Positions 1 through 9,090 are shown, counted from the stretch's first letter. The stretch is DNA of 64,000 bases from Amphritea atlantica (GCF_900111095.1 NZ_FOGB01000003.1:313645-377644), one strand, 5' to 3'. Made by a program: numbers and translations. The notes: a model not told the origin generated them from the letters alone.

Positions 1-524
1 ATATCAATCAAAAAATCGGTGACTCCCACATCGAGAGCGTGCTGATTCAGCAGGGTAGAAACCTGTCCCCGGTGATGGGTCTGGTGATTAAACAGGTTAC
101 TGACTAATTCGCCGAAATCCCGTTCACTGACCGCCCCTTTTGAGTTGGCATAGACCAGAGTGCGATTAAAGTCACTGTCCAGAGTTTCCTCAGATAACCA
201 CTGTTTGATCGCGCTATCAACTCTGGTGCGGGCGTTTTTCAATGATGAAAGATCGGCAAAGAGAGTATCATTCAGTTGTTCTGGCTGTGGCAAATCAGTC
301 AAACTGATCAGCGCATGATAACGGTCTGAATGGCGCGAAAATCGAGACAGCCACAGCAGATCCCCCACCAGAATATGGTTGAGAGTCCCCAGCACTGAGC
401 CAAAAAATGCACCACAGTCTGCCGTTAAACTACTCGCATCCAGCCTGGCGCAGGCATCATATACCTGACCATTCATACGCATGTTGTAATCCGCCATCAG
501 CATGAAATGCTGTCTGATGTTCAT
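1..524 (-). CDS. DinB-family protein (3' end outside the window)
   Basis: The minus-strand frame is open from the ATG at 524 to the window edge, about 174 codons, and is not closed. The product has the layout of DinB/YfiT-like four-helix bundle proteins: a first metal-site histidine in TLNHILVGD (near residue 50) and a late NHQTHHRGQV segment. These histidines usually bind a divalent metal. DinB proteins are commonly thiol-S-transferase-like enzymes, but the substrate cannot be read from sequence. I chose the ATG at 524 because AAGGA lies 8 bases upstream; the ATG at 530 is only 2 bases from that site. The family is usually about 165-175 aa, so only a few C-terminal residues should be missing. 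Confidence 0.8.
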   Translation of the reverse strand, partial: MNIRQHFMLMADYNMRMNGQVYDACARLDASSLTADCGAFFGSVLGTLNHILVGDLLWLSRFSRHSDRYHALISLTDLPQPEQLNDTLFADLSSLKNARTRVDSAIKQWLSEETLDSDFNRTLVYANSKGAVSERDFGELVSNLFNHQTHHRGQVSTLLNQHALDVGVTDFLID

Positions 525-583
525 TAACATTTTCCTTTGGTTCTGGGCCGTCCTGCTGAGCAATAGGTCCCTAAACAGGTAAA

Positions 584-892
584 TTAACGATTCTCCGGTT
601 TAATCGATTTTACTGAATCAGTAAATGCTCTGATCTCTGCCGGGCTGTAGGGTGTATGCACCCGATCCGTCGATGCCGGATGATGCTGTAAGCTAACCCC
701 CGGACGGTGCTCCGAAGCAGGACGGATCGGTCTGGGGGTGAATCCTCCGCCGCAGTTAGGGCAGACATTATTTAGCCTGTTTGCCACACAATCACGGCAG
801 AAAGTGCATTCATAGCTGCAGATGCAGGCCTCAGTGGAGTCAGCTGGCAGATCTTTATCACAGCATTCACAGTTGGGTCGAATCGTTAGCAT
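584..892 (-). CDS. DUF1272 small zinc-ribbon protein
   Basis: 102 aa. The N-terminal 55 residues carry eight cysteines in CxxC-type pairs (CECC, CICSYEC, CRDC, CPNCGG), the signature of the DUF1272 family, which presumably binds zinc. The ending RRPIRP-like motif of the family is seen as PRPIRPAS. The last 45 residues are a low-complexity, His/Pro-containing extension that looks disordered. A strong GGGAGG site sits 5 bases before the ATG. Function is unknown for the family. It is followed by a VOC-family gene on the same strand, 36 bases upstream of its own start. Confidence 0.85.
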   Translation of the reverse strand: MLTIRPNCECCDKDLPADSTEACICSYECTFCRDCVANRLNNVCPNCGGGFTPRPIRPASEHRPGVSLQHHPASTDRVHTPYSPAEIRAFTDSVKSIKPENR

Positions 893-928
893 CTGTACCT
901 CCCCGGTAACGATTACATCGATAACAAG

Positions 929-1312
929 TTAAGATTGATACAGTTCCAGAGGTAAATTATCCGGATCACTGAAAAATGTATACTGTTTGCCGGTATATTC
1001 ATCGGTGCGGACAGGCTCTGTAGTAATACCGTGCTGCTTTAAATGCGCCACAGCCGCGTCAATGGAACCCACTAAAAATGCCAGATGACGAAGCCCCAGA
1101 GCTTCCGGATAGCTGGGTCTGGCGGGACGGTCAGGGAAAGAGAACAGTTCAATCTGACGACCATCGGGCAGCCTGAGATCGAGCTTGTATGAATCTTTAT
1201 CCGCCCGGTAATTTTCAGCGATTACCTCTAACCCCAGTATCGACACATAGAAATGTTTCGACTGTGGGTAGTCTGAACAGATGATCGCAACATGGTGTAC
1301 GCCAGCTAACAT
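929..1312 (-). CDS. VOC-family (glyoxalase-like) metalloenzyme, YaeR type
   Basis: 127 aa from the ATG at 1312, which has AGGAG 5 bases upstream; the longer reading from 1360 has no such site and runs into the neighbouring gene. The sequence is a single vicinal-oxygen-chelate domain of two beta-alpha-beta-beta-beta modules, beginning LAGVHHVAIICSDY and ending FFSDPDNLPLELYQS. Likely metal ligands are the early HH pair, the Glu of RQIELF, the His of GLRHLAF and the Glu of LELYQ. The best match is the YaeR/GloA2-like subgroup, whose substrate is not established. The gene could also encode a dioxygenase-like or lyase-like activity. Confidence 0.82.
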   Translation of the reverse strand: MLAGVHHVAIICSDYPQSKHFYVSILGLEVIAENYRADKDSYKLDLRLPDGRQIELFSFPDRPARPSYPEALGLRHLAFLVGSIDAAVAHLKQHGITTEPVRTDEYTGKQYTFFSDPDNLPLELYQS

Positions 1313-1340
1313 ATGATCTCCTGGTATCCCTGATAAGCAA

Positions 1341-1673
1341 TTAAAGCGATTTTGGTGCAAACATAATAATCGCCATACCGGTCAGTGCCACCATCCCCCC
1401 AAGCAGATCCCAGGAGGTCGGTTTGATACCATCCACCAGCCATAACCAGAGCAACGCGACAACGATATAGACACCGCCATAGGCCGCATAAACCCGCCCG
1501 GCGGCGGTAGGATGCAGGGATAACAGCCAGGCAAACAGCATCAGGCTAAGCGCTGCAGGAAGCAACAGCCAGATACTCTTATCCTGTTTAAGCCAGAGGT
1601 ATGGCAGATAGCAGCCAACAATCTCAGCAACGGCTGTGACCATAAAAAGGGCGATGGTTTTAATTTCAAACAT
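1341..1673 (-). CDS. ynfA: YnfA family (UPF0060) inner-membrane protein
   Basis: 110 aa with four predicted transmembrane helices (about 5-25, 33-52, 62-81, 88-107). Family hallmarks are the opening [13 protein letters not shown], the central [12 protein letters not shown] and the final [12 protein letters not shown]. YnfA proteins are related to small multidrug resistance (SMR) exporters in the DMT superfamily and sit in the inner membrane, probably as dimers. The substrate here is unknown. It lies just upstream of the VOC gene on the same strand. I see no strong ribosome binding site; the start is the only ATG consistent with the family N-terminus. Confidence 0.87.
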   Translation of the reverse strand: MFEIKTIALFMVTAVAEIVGCYLPYLWLKQDKSIWLLLPAALSLMLFAWLLSLHPTAAGRVYAAYGGVYIVVALLWLWLVDGIKPTSWDLLGGMVALTGMAIIMFAPKSL

Positions 1674-1753
1674 AAAAAGAGAACGTCCATTGGCTGGATA
1701 ATATAACCGGGAATCGGTCAGTAAATCTGCGTCAGTACCCCAGCCGGAAATAT

Positions 1754-2221
1754 TCAGCTAGCGTATACCGCCTGAAAAGCAGCGTAAGCGCTCAGCATTA
1801 TAATAATCACTACCGCAGCGATCACCGGCTGGTCCGGCCCCATCTCATCGCTGAGGCCATCACGTTTCGCTTTCGCCAGATCATCCGGATGATAAACACC
1901 TTTACGGCAGAAGAGAATGGTGACAAAGAACATTCCGGTCACCGCCATGAACACATGCAGCGTATAGGTAAACGCTTTCAGCGATTCAGGACTATCAATC
2001 TGGGTGGCACTCATTCCCAGAATCGATGCACAGCACATCATCGCGATAGCAAACAGATTGATCGGTGTTCTGGAACGGGTCACGGCAGACCAGGCACCAC
2101 TCGCCCCCGTCTGTTTTGCTGGTTCCTCAATGGCAGAACCTGAGGGATACCCACAACTGATACAATGCTCCGCTTTATCAGATATCGCGTGGCCGCACTC
2201 TTCACATTTAATCATTGCCAT
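1754..2221 (-). CDS. Zinc-ribbon membrane protein, function unknown
   Basis: 155 aa. Residues 5-25 form a compact zinc ribbon with two CxxC knuckles (CEECGH and CISCGY). A polar linker follows, then three hydrophobic segments at about 53-70, 88-108 and 133-152, so the ribbon is anchored to the membrane. Such proteins are common hypothetical proteins; no activity can be assigned. A second ATG two codons in (2215) is an equally possible start, because neither has a convincing ribosome binding site. Confidence 0.65.
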   Translation of the reverse strand: MAMIKCEECGHAISDKAEHCISCGYPSGSAIEEPAKQTGASGAWSAVTRSRTPINLFAIAMMCCASILGMSATQIDSPESLKAFTYTLHVFMAVTGMFFVTILFCRKGVYHPDDLAKAKRDGLSDEMGPDQPVIAAVVIIIMLSAYAAFQAVYAS

Positions 2222-2324
2222 CTTTGGGTTCCACCCGTCGTCATTATTTTCAGAGATTGCGGTATATCAACTACCAGCCGACTGGAGGCTACCCCTCTTC
2301 AGTGGCAGGATAACAGGTAATTCA

Positions 2325-2921
2325 TTATAACGGTGCTGTCGCCTGAAAATGCATCGCATCGCGCCCCCAGAACGCCCCGGCAGACAACCAACCCTCCTGA
2401 GCAAAACACTCCATAACCTCAATCGGCATTGATGCGTTCACTGGCCATGAGGTTTTATTACCATTTTTGCCAGCATTAATATCGATGGCGTTCATCCAGG
2501 CGTGCATCGACCATGAGTTCAGACTGTTGCGCTTTAAGCGGGGATTATAAAGCCCATTGTAGATAAGAATGCCTGCCCTTTCGCGGGATGCTTTATCAGG
2601 ATAGACCTCTGCTAACCGCTCAAAAACCCGCAGCAAACTTGCGGCGCATCTGGCATGCACCCACAGGGATTTCACCGGCTTATCACCATAATAGAGCGTA
2701 AAGGGCAGCCTAATTTTCTCACTGGGAGGGCTGTAATCTTTATCGCCATGGGGGCCATAAAACTCGGTAAACTCCGGCGAGCCTTCAACCGGAAACGGGT
2801 GGGGAGAGGGCATCATACTCTTCAGGTGCTGCTGACAAGCAGCGATACTCATCGGCCCCCAGAAGCCATCCCCCAGAGTACCCACTCGTTCCTGTAAACG
2901 GACTATTTCAGATCGTCGCAT
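2325..2921 (-). CDS. M15-type (VanY/endolysin-like) peptidase
   Basis: 198 aa, no signal peptide. The C-terminal part has the spacing of M15-clan zinc peptidases: SMHAWMNAIDIN (His and Asp ligands, near residue 140) and WGRDAMHFQ (third ligand, near residue 190). M15 enzymes cut D-Ala-containing peptidoglycan cross-links or stems. The N-terminal 30 residues (VRLQERVGTLGDGFWGPMS) resemble part of a peptidoglycan-binding repeat with its GxWGPxT motif. This layout is typical of phage endolysins and their domesticated relatives. It lies 109 bases downstream of a small membrane-protein gene on the same strand, which could be a holin-like partner. The family call rests on motifs only. Confidence 0.68.
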   Translation of the reverse strand: MRRSEIVRLQERVGTLGDGFWGPMSIAACQQHLKSMMPSPHPFPVEGSPEFTEFYGPHGDKDYSPPSEKIRLPFTLYYGDKPVKSLWVHARCAASLLRVFERLAEVYPDKASRERAGILIYNGLYNPRLKRNSLNSWSMHAWMNAIDINAGKNGNKTSWPVNASMPIEVMECFAQEGWLSAGAFWGRDAMHFQATAPL

Positions 2922-3030
2922 GGTAAAGACTCCTCCTTTTCAAGTGATAGAATCTGACTTCAGCGTTATAAACCGGAGGGGCTCCTTATGGCAGATATCA
3001 ACCCGCCAGGGAGTGAAAGGTCATTGCAGC

Positions 3031-3345
3031 CTACTTCTCGTTTTCATGTTTACCCGACAGCTGCCCCAACACATATCCGGCAATCCCACTCAGAATTGCA
3101 CCGGTAATATTACCTTCAAGTCTGCCCGCCAGGCTCAACACCACGGTGGCAGCGATAACACCCATGACCGTCACGGTTTTAAAAAATGACGGACTCTTGA
3201 GAATATCCATCACATTCGACTGAGATTTAGCCACCGAGTGCCAGAACAGCCCCCACATCGCCACTAATCCCACCGTTGCCAGAATGGAAAGACCAACGAT
3301 ATATTCAGGTTTTAACTGAACTGCACCTGCTGAGATCTCGTCCAT
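3031..3345 (-). CDS. Small two-helix membrane protein (holin-like?)
   Basis: 104 aa from the ATG at 3345, which has AAGGGA 7 bases upstream; the reading from 3399 adds a weakly supported N-terminus. Two hydrophobic segments occur at about 15-35 (YIVGLSILATVGLVAMW) and 54-72, and a glycine-rich amphipathic stretch at 75-95 (TGAILSGIAGYVLGQLSG). The tail is charged (KHENEK). I do not recognise a named family. Its size, topology and position next to an M15 peptidase on the same strand suggest a holin-like function, but this is inference; it may simply be a small membrane protein. Confidence 0.55.
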   Translation of the reverse strand: MDEISAGAVQLKPEYIVGLSILATVGLVAMWGLFWHSVAKSQSNVMDILKSPSFFKTVTVMGVIAATVVLSLAGRLEGNITGAILSGIAGYVLGQLSGKHENEK

Positions 3346-3445
3346 TATTTTTCCCTTCAACCGACTCAACTTTATTGAGTGTAGATGGGATTTAAACATT
3401 TGTTCAAAAAATCTATTGCGCAGACGATGAGTACAGCGAGAGGAG

Positions 3446-3476
3446 AAACACCGGCCTGCGGGGAATACAGGCCGGG
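3446..3476 (-). terminator. Terminator-like hairpin after the DASS symporter gene
   Basis: An 8-bp perfect inverted repeat (CCGGCCTG at 3468-3475 read on the minus strand, pairing with 3451-3458) lies 8 bases after the symporter stop codon. It is followed on the minus strand by TGTTTCTCC, a modest T-rich tail. It is a plausible intrinsic terminator separating the symporter from the small membrane-protein gene. Confidence 0.55.
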
Positions 3477-3483
3477 ACAGAGA

Positions 3484-5031
3484 TCAGATATTGACGCCGA
3501 AAACCAGATTGGCCAGCAGAATGAAGAGCCCGAAAGCGACGGCGATAGCGACCAGATTCAGCAGAAAACCGGCACGTACCATATCCCGCAACTCCATCAG
3601 CTCATAGGAGAACACTATCGCATTGGGCGGCGTGGCAACCGGCATCATAAACGCCATCGAAGCCCCCAGCGCCACCGGTACGCAGAGCAATACCGGGTCT
3701 AACCCCAGACCGACAGCCACCGCCGCCAGTATCGGCAGGAAAGTCGCCGTTGAGGCAGTGTTTGAAGTGATCTCGGTAAGATAGACGATAGCCACGGTCA
3801 CCAGCAGTATCAGCACCAGAGTACTGACATCAACACCAGCAACAGCGTTACCGATCCACTCCGCCAGACCAGTCCCTTTAAAGCCCCCTGCCAGCGCCAG
3901 ACCACCGCCGAACAGCAACAGTACCCCCCAGGGGACGTTGCGCGCGGCTTCCCAGTCAAGTGCAAACTCCCCTTTCGTACGGGAGATCGGCACGGCAAAC
4001 AAGATCAGCGCAGCCAGCAGTGCAATCATGGTGTCATCCAGCGGCAAGCCGGTCAGATCAACAATAAATTTACGGAAAATCCAGCCTATAGCAGCGCTCA
4101 GGAACACAACTGCAACCAGTTTTTCACCCCGGGACATGATTCCCAGCGCAGCCAGTTCCCGCTGCACGACAACACTCGGATCATCAATCGCAATCTGATG
4201 AGAGGGGAACAACAGTCGCGTCAGCAGCAACCAGGTGATCGGCAACATAATGACAACGACGGGCACACCGAGCAGCATCCAGTTGAAAAAACTGATCTCG
4301 ATGTTGTAGTTGCTTTGCAGAAAGCTCGCCAGCAGTGCATTCGGCGGTGTACCGATCAATGTACCCACGCCACCAATCGAAGCGCTATAAGCGATCGCCA
4401 GCATCAGGGCAACACCGAAATTTCGCACCACAGCCTTATCCTCTGTCTGCTTGGCAACAAAGTCGATCACCGACAGTCCCACTGCGAACATCATGATTGT
4501 GGTGGCAGTGTTAGAGATCCACATCGACAGAAAGGCTGTTGCCAGCATAAAGCCAAGAATGATTCTGGCAGGGGATGTCCCCACCCGGCTGACAATTTGC
4601 AATGCGATACGCCGGTGTAACCCCACATGCTGCATCGCTGCCGCCAGCAGAAACCCACCGAGAAACAGGAAGATCAGAGGATGGCCATAATTAGCCGCTA
4701 CCGGTTTAATCTTATCGATCTCAAGCAACGGCATCAGCACGATAGGCAACAGAGCCGTGGCAGGAATAGGCACCGCCTCACTCAACCACCAGATCACCAT
4801 CCAGGAAGCCATTGCTACCAGACGCCAGGCCTCCGGGGGCATACCGGCAGGGGCTGAGATCATCAGAATTATCCCCGCCACAACCGGCCCGCCCAGCAGG
4901 CCAGCCAATCGCAGGCCGGTTACCGGCGACCCTTCGGGTTCTGCGCGATCCTTATAATCAGGATCGCGGCGATCACCGGGGGATAGAAAATCTTCATCAT
5001 GAGCATGGACGCTCTTGTCATCGTTTGTCAT
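3484..5031 (-). CDS. DASS/SLC13-family sodium:anion symporter
   Basis: 515 aa, inner membrane. After a 35-residue hydrophilic N-terminus there are roughly 11-12 transmembrane segments. Two SNT signature motifs of the divalent anion:Na+ symporter family are visible, SNTATTIMM (near residue 174) and SNTASTATF (near residue 426), plus the conserved GTPPNALL and ATPPNAIVF loops that line the substrate site. Members carry sulfate, succinate, citrate or other dicarboxylates with sodium. Which anion is used here cannot be told from sequence. It appears monocistronic. Confidence 0.9.
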   Translation of the reverse strand: MTNDDKSVHAHDEDFLSPGDRRDPDYKDRAEPEGSPVTGLRLAGLLGGPVVAGIILMISAPAGMPPEAWRLVAMASWMVIWWLSEAVPIPATALLPIVLMPLLEIDKIKPVAANYGHPLIFLFLGGFLLAAAMQHVGLHRRIALQIVSRVGTSPARIILGFMLATAFLSMWISNTATTIMMFAVGLSVIDFVAKQTEDKAVVRNFGVALMLAIAYSASIGGVGTLIGTPPNALLASFLQSNYNIEISFFNWMLLGVPVVVIMLPITWLLLTRLLFPSHQIAIDDPSVVVQRELAALGIMSRGEKLVAVVFLSAAIGWIFRKFIVDLTGLPLDDTMIALLAALILFAVPISRTKGEFALDWEAARNVPWGVLLLFGGGLALAGGFKGTGLAEWIGNAVAGVDVSTLVLILLVTVAIVYLTEITSNTASTATFLPILAAVAVGLGLDPVLLCVPVALGASMAFMMPVATPPNAIVFSYELMELRDMVRAGFLLNLVAIAVAFGLFILLANLVFGVNI

Positions 5032-5336
5032 CGGGTTGTATCTCGCTGAGTGGCAGACGTATTTAACAGGTTTTTACACTGTCTGTAAGCTTAGGCCGGG
5101 TTAATGAAAAGAACAGATGCGTTCAGTAGTTCCCGGTAAAAATAATCATTCAGGACAAAATGAGATTAATGGGCCTGAGGAGACTTCAGGCGGTTGCAGG
5201 ATAATCAAGAGTCTGTCGGGAGTAAACCTTAAAGCGTAAGATAATAACGTTTATCCGCCACTTCGCTGACCCTGCTCAACCGGCAGCAGCGGCAAACGCA
5301 GCCCCCGCCCGCTGGTCAGGGGGAAAAGCAGCCGGG
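5032..5336. other. Intergenic region with long inverted repeat
   Basis: No gene is supported in these 305 bases. The left part would hold the promoter of the DASS symporter gene. The right part forms a structured block: CGCTGACCC at 5264-5272 pairs perfectly with 5334-5342, which covers the stop codon of the next gene. The span between the arms is GC-rich and could itself fold. There is no T-tract, so it is not a classic terminator. Confidence 0.4.
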
Positions 5337-6671
5337 TCAGCGCATCTGAAACAGCTCCTGATGAAAGTGTCTGGCGGCCATTCCCTTCGCGATAAACGCT
5401 TTACGCAGTGACTGACCAAACGCCGCAGGGCCACAGAACCAGACACTTGCAGCGTTCCATTGAGGTATTGTGCTACAAATTCGGTTACAGTCCAGACGCC
5501 CCTCTTTGCCACTGACCAGCAAGTGCAGAGTCACTCCGGCTGCTGCCGCATCCGCAGTCAGTTTGTCGACTGCACGCTGATCAAAATCTGCGGTCGGATG
5601 AAACAGATCAATCGGTTTATCTCCGGGTATCTTCGCCAACTCTTTCATCCGGGCGATAAAGGGGGTAATACCGATGCCTGCACCAATCCAGATCTGACGT
5701 GGTTGATCCTCTTTAAAATCAAAGCAGCCATAAGGCCCCTCAACAGTGACCGGCATACCGGTTTTCAGCTGATCCCTTAAACGACCGGTATGGTCTCCCA
5801 GTGCTTTGGTAATAAAAACGATGCGTCGGTCAGCAGGGTTCCAGGCCGAAGCAATGGTGTAGGGATGTGCTCCCTCCTGGGGATTTGAGGTTACAAAAGC
5901 GAACTGTCCGGCAGCATGCCCCTGCCAGCCTTCGTCAAGCACGACCTCACTCTCAAGCACTCGCAGGCCATCATAGTGGCTGAGATGATCAATCCGTCCC
6001 GTCACTTTTCGCCCTTTACCAATGCGTCCGGTCAATGCCAGAACTGCGGCGACTGAACCACCGGCCAGCATTGCCGCCATCAGTATACCCACCGGCTGCA
6101 ACCAGTATTCAGACTTAAGCAGCACAACAGAGTGGTATGCCAGAACCAGATAGGCAATAGAGATCAGTTGATGGGTTTTTACGAACAGGTGATAGGGAAA
6201 ACGTTTAATCAGTGCCAGAACCATCAGCACCGCTGCCGCATAAAACGCCCACTCCCCCACCGATTCAGCAAAGCCCCGCTGGCTACGCAACAGTCCCTCA
6301 ATAAGTCCAAGGGTTTCCTCAGGTCGGTGACCCCGGACAGGCTTATCCAGCCAGCCCCAGCCAACCATCCACTTACTCCCCTGTGCCATCCACCAGTGAA
6401 CCACAGACGCCACCAGTGCCGTAATACCTAACCATTTGTGCAGGCGGTAACTCTTGTCCAGACCGTCCAGATAACGTTCCAGCCATTTAAGGCGAAGCGC
6501 CAGCAACATCGCCATACTCATCACCCCGATTGCGATGACACCCGTGTACTGTACGAATACAGCGCGAAAAGCAAAGTAACTGAACGGCTCCGGAATCAGT
6601 GTATCAGCAATCAGCCACACGCCTGTCAGTAATACCAATAACAGGGCAAAGAGGGTCTTAATCGGTTTCAT
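5337..6671 (-). CDS. Ferric-reductase-like transmembrane flavoprotein
   Basis: 444 aa. Residues 1-215 contain about six transmembrane helices with histidines positioned to bind haem (H78, H92, H167, H180). Residues 220-444 form a ferredoxin-NADP reductase-type module: HPYTIAS at 269-275 is the FAD-binding motif, GAGIGITP at 330-337 the nucleotide-binding loop, and CGPAAFG from 413 the NAD(P)H-binding motif. The protein should pass electrons from NAD(P)H through FAD and haem across the inner membrane, as in FRE/NOX-like reductases. The physiological acceptor is unknown. AAGGA lies 9 bases before the ATG. I found no Fur box upstream, so iron control is not supported. Confidence 0.85.
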   Translation of the reverse strand: MKPIKTLFALLLVLLTGVWLIADTLIPEPFSYFAFRAVFVQYTGVIAIGVMSMAMLLALRLKWLERYLDGLDKSYRLHKWLGITALVASVVHWWMAQGSKWMVGWGWLDKPVRGHRPEETLGLIEGLLRSQRGFAESVGEWAFYAAAVLMVLALIKRFPYHLFVKTHQLISIAYLVLAYHSVVLLKSEYWLQPVGILMAAMLAGGSVAAVLALTGRIGKGRKVTGRIDHLSHYDGLRVLESEVVLDEGWQGHAAGQFAFVTSNPQEGAHPYTIASAWNPADRRIVFITKALGDHTGRLRDQLKTGMPVTVEGPYGCFDFKEDQPRQIWIGAGIGITPFIARMKELAKIPGDKPIDLFHPTADFDQRAVDKLTADAAAAGVTLHLLVSGKEGRLDCNRICSTIPQWNAASVWFCGPAAFGQSLRKAFIAKGMAARHFHQELFQMR

Positions 6672-6993
6672 TATGGGTATCCTTTTGGGGTGTAATCAAA
6701 AATTCCATCTTTTGTCATTTGGCAGATGCACAGCGGCCTCTTCACCCGGAATCTTCCGGTGAGCAGGACAGTATATTATCGGGAAGTCATTAAAAATGGG
6801 TTATTTTAATCATCCACAACAACTCTGCTCACAGTCTATTCTATCGGCTATGACTATGTAGGATGAAGACCCGTTAATGTAATGTTGTGTAAAGATTTGC
6901 GAAGTAAAACACCGGAGCTTTACGCTCCGGCGTTTATGCTGCTGACGGATGACTTGCGGGTCAGCGACTAAAAACGATTAAAGCCCCGAATAC
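6672..6993. other. Intergenic region, ferric-reductase promoter side and ADH terminator
   Basis: 322 bases without a gene. On the minus strand the leader of the ferric-reductase gene has an imperfect hairpin (about 6742-6762, GGAA/TTCC core) and AT-rich promoter-like sequence near 6770-6800. The right end carries the terminator of the alcohol dehydrogenase gene, listed separately. Confidence 0.4.
6908..6934 (-). terminator. Intrinsic terminator of the alcohol dehydrogenase gene
   Basis: A perfect 7-bp stem (CCGGAGC at 6912-6918, GCTCCGG at 6924-6930) with a 5-base loop is followed on the minus strand by GTTTTAC. It lies about 60 bases after the stop codon of the minus-strand alcohol dehydrogenase gene. 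Confidence 0.65.
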
Positions 6994-8145
6994 CTATAGT
7001 GCAGCACGATAGATCGCGGCAACTTCTGCATCCTTCAGGGTGCGGGGGTTAGTCAGGCGGCAGACATCTTTCTGCGCATTTGCCACCATGGTTTCAATAT
7101 CCTCCTCTTTAACTCCGAGCTCAGACAGCGTAAGCGGAATGCCCACATCATGGCCCAGTGTTTCAATCGCATCGATCGCCAGCAAGGCAGCATCACGTTC
7201 AGACAAACCTTCAGTGACTTCACCCAGAGCATCGGCAATATCGGCAAACCGCTCAGTCGCGGCGATCATATTGACCCGGCAGACATGGGGCAACAGCAAA
7301 GCGTTACACACACCGTGCGGCAGGTTGTAGAAACCTCCCAACTGATGCGCCATCGCATGCACATACCCCAGGCTGGCATTGTTAAACGCCATCCCCGCCA
7401 GATATTCGGCATAGGCCATCTTATCCCGGGCAACCATATCATCGCCCCGGGAAACCGCTTTACGCAGGTATTGTCCGATCAGACGGATCGCCTGCAGGGC
7501 ACAGGCATCAGTAATCGGTGTAGCCGCTGTGGAAACATAAGCTTCAACGGCATGGGTCAGGGCATCCATTCCGGTTGCCGCGGTCAGCGCTGGCGGCATA
7601 TCAACCATCAGCTCAGGATCATTGATGGCGACATCCGGAGTAACCCGCCAGTCAACAATCGCCATTTTAACGTGATTGGAGGTATTGGTGATGATGGTAA
7701 AGCGGGTCATCTCGCTGGCGGTTCCCGCAGTGGTGTTCACCGCAATATAGGGCGGCAGCGGAGCCTTTGCCTGATCCACCCCTTCATAGTCATGGATTGA
7801 ACCGCCACTGGATGCAACCAGGCCGATCCCTTTGCAACAGTCGTGCGCACTGCCGCCGCCCAGAGAGATCAGCATATCGCAACCCTGCTCAAGATAAACG
7901 GCAAGGCCCTCAGCAACGTTATCATCGGTCGGGTTTGGCACGGTATCGTCATAAACGACACTCGGGATCCCCTCGCTGCCCAGCAGTTCCGTCAGGCGGG
8001 CAGTATACCCCAGAGAGGTCATCCCCTTATCTGCCACCACCAGCGGCTTGCTACCACCGAGCATCTTTACACGCTCCGGCAGAGTGTTAAAACATCCAGC
8101 CCCCATCAGCGATACATTAGGTACAAAAAACGCTTGTGTTGTCAT
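6994..8145 (-). CDS. Iron-containing alcohol dehydrogenase (group III)
   Basis: 383 aa, cytoplasmic. The N-terminal half has the dinucleotide-binding GGGSAHD motif (near residue 97) and the TTAGTASEMTRF segment typical of YiaY/AdhB/FucO-type enzymes. The C-terminal helical domain supplies iron ligands: MDALTHAVEAY (Asp and His region), HAMAHQLGGFYNLPHGVCNA (two His). These enzymes interconvert primary alcohols and aldehydes with NAD(H). GAGG lies 9 bases before the ATG. The gene stands alone, divergent from marC. The substrate could be ethanol, a diol or a longer alcohol; sequence alone does not decide. Confidence 0.92.
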   Translation of the reverse strand: MTTQAFFVPNVSLMGAGCFNTLPERVKMLGGSKPLVVADKGMTSLGYTARLTELLGSEGIPSVVYDDTVPNPTDDNVAEGLAVYLEQGCDMLISLGGGSAHDCCKGIGLVASSGGSIHDYEGVDQAKAPLPPYIAVNTTAGTASEMTRFTIITNTSNHVKMAIVDWRVTPDVAINDPELMVDMPPALTAATGMDALTHAVEAYVSTAATPITDACALQAIRLIGQYLRKAVSRGDDMVARDKMAYAEYLAGMAFNNASLGYVHAMAHQLGGFYNLPHGVCNALLLPHVCRVNMIAATERFADIADALGEVTEGLSERDAALLAIDAIETLGHDVGIPLTLSELGVKEEDIETMVANAQKDVCRLTNPRTLKDAEVAAIYRAAL

Positions 8146-8413
8146 AATCTTAGCCTCGATAAAAATATAAGAATCGGTCTGTCGATACTGACTGACGACC
8201 CGGTGACTTTCTTATTTTTGACGGCCACTATATCCGAGGACCCTCCGGCGCATGTTGATCTGAGCCATTGATTTACCATTAATTTTCCACCCGGCCGACA
8301 TAAGACAAAATCACCAGATGGTTATTTGCTGCCGACGATATTGTTACAATCAACATCCAATCTGCCATACACTCTGGTAAATCGTAGCTATTGTTAAAAG
8401 GACACATATCAGA

Positions 8414-9046
8414 ATGGACAATACAACGGTGCATTTTCTAACCGTTTTTATGGCCTTTTTTGCCATTATGAACCCTGTTGCCAACTCCTCACTGTTTATT
8501 GGCCTGACGGATGACTTTGATAACCGTACTCGCCGTTTAATTGCGCTGCGTTCAGTGATTGTGGCGTTTCTGATCGTTGCGCTCTTTGCCATCGGCGGGC
8601 GCCAGATCTTTACAATGTTTGGCATTACCCTACCCGCCTTCAGAATCGCCGGCGGCATCATGATCGCGTTAATTGGCTATCACATGCTGCAGGGAGAACA
8701 CTCCAGTATCCACACCCCCAGCAGCAGTGATAATGAAAAAAGCGTCGATTCATCGGTGGATATTTCAATAACCCCCCTGGGCATCCCGATTCTTGCCGGT
8801 CCCGGAACCATTGCCACCGCGATGAATTTTGCCGCGCAATCCACGGTAGGAGAGATCTCCCGGGTATTGATCGCGTTTGCTGCGATGTGCTGCCTGACCT
8901 TCATCGCCTTTATAGGTGGGCAGTGGCTGGCACTATATTTAGGCCAGAATGCGATCAAGGTTATCTCCCGGCTGATGGGACTTATTCTGGCGGTGATCGG
9001 GGTACAGATGCTGATTGAGGGGATCAGAGGTGCAATAGCGGGTTAG
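8414..9046 (+). CDS. MarC-family integral membrane protein
   Basis: 210 aa with six predicted transmembrane helices. Family marks are the opening FMAFFAIMNPVANSSLF, the helix GITLPAFRIAGGIMIALIGY, and PLGIPILAGPGTIATAM in the second half, a repeat of the first motif (internal pseudo-symmetry of MarC/SNARE-like families). MarC proteins were once linked to multiple antibiotic resistance, but the function is unresolved. AAGGA lies 12 bases before the start. It is divergent from the alcohol dehydrogenase and 136 bases upstream of the Hsp70 gene. Confidence 0.9.
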   Translation: MDNTTVHFLTVFMAFFAIMNPVANSSLFIGLTDDFDNRTRRLIALRSVIVAFLIVALFAIGGRQIFTMFGITLPAFRIAGGIMIALIGYHMLQGEHSSIHTPSSSDNEKSVDSSVDISITPLGIPILAGPGTIATAMNFAAQSTVGEISRVLIAFAAMCCLTFIAFIGGQWLALYLGQNAIKVISRLMGLILAVIGVQMLIEGIRGAIAG

Positions 9047-9090
9047 ATAAAAGGCCAACGAAGATGACTTGCGCCGCCTGATGTGACGCG

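Noticed and set aside
2988-3107. Plus-strand 39-residue ORF starting MADINPPGSE with a purine-rich upstream site
   Set aside because: Most of it lies antisense to the small membrane-protein gene, and the upstream GGAG forms a hairpin with CTCC. No other support.
6672-6993. Fur box for the ferric-reductase gene
   Set aside because: No sequence resembling GATAATGATAATCATTATC was found on either strand.
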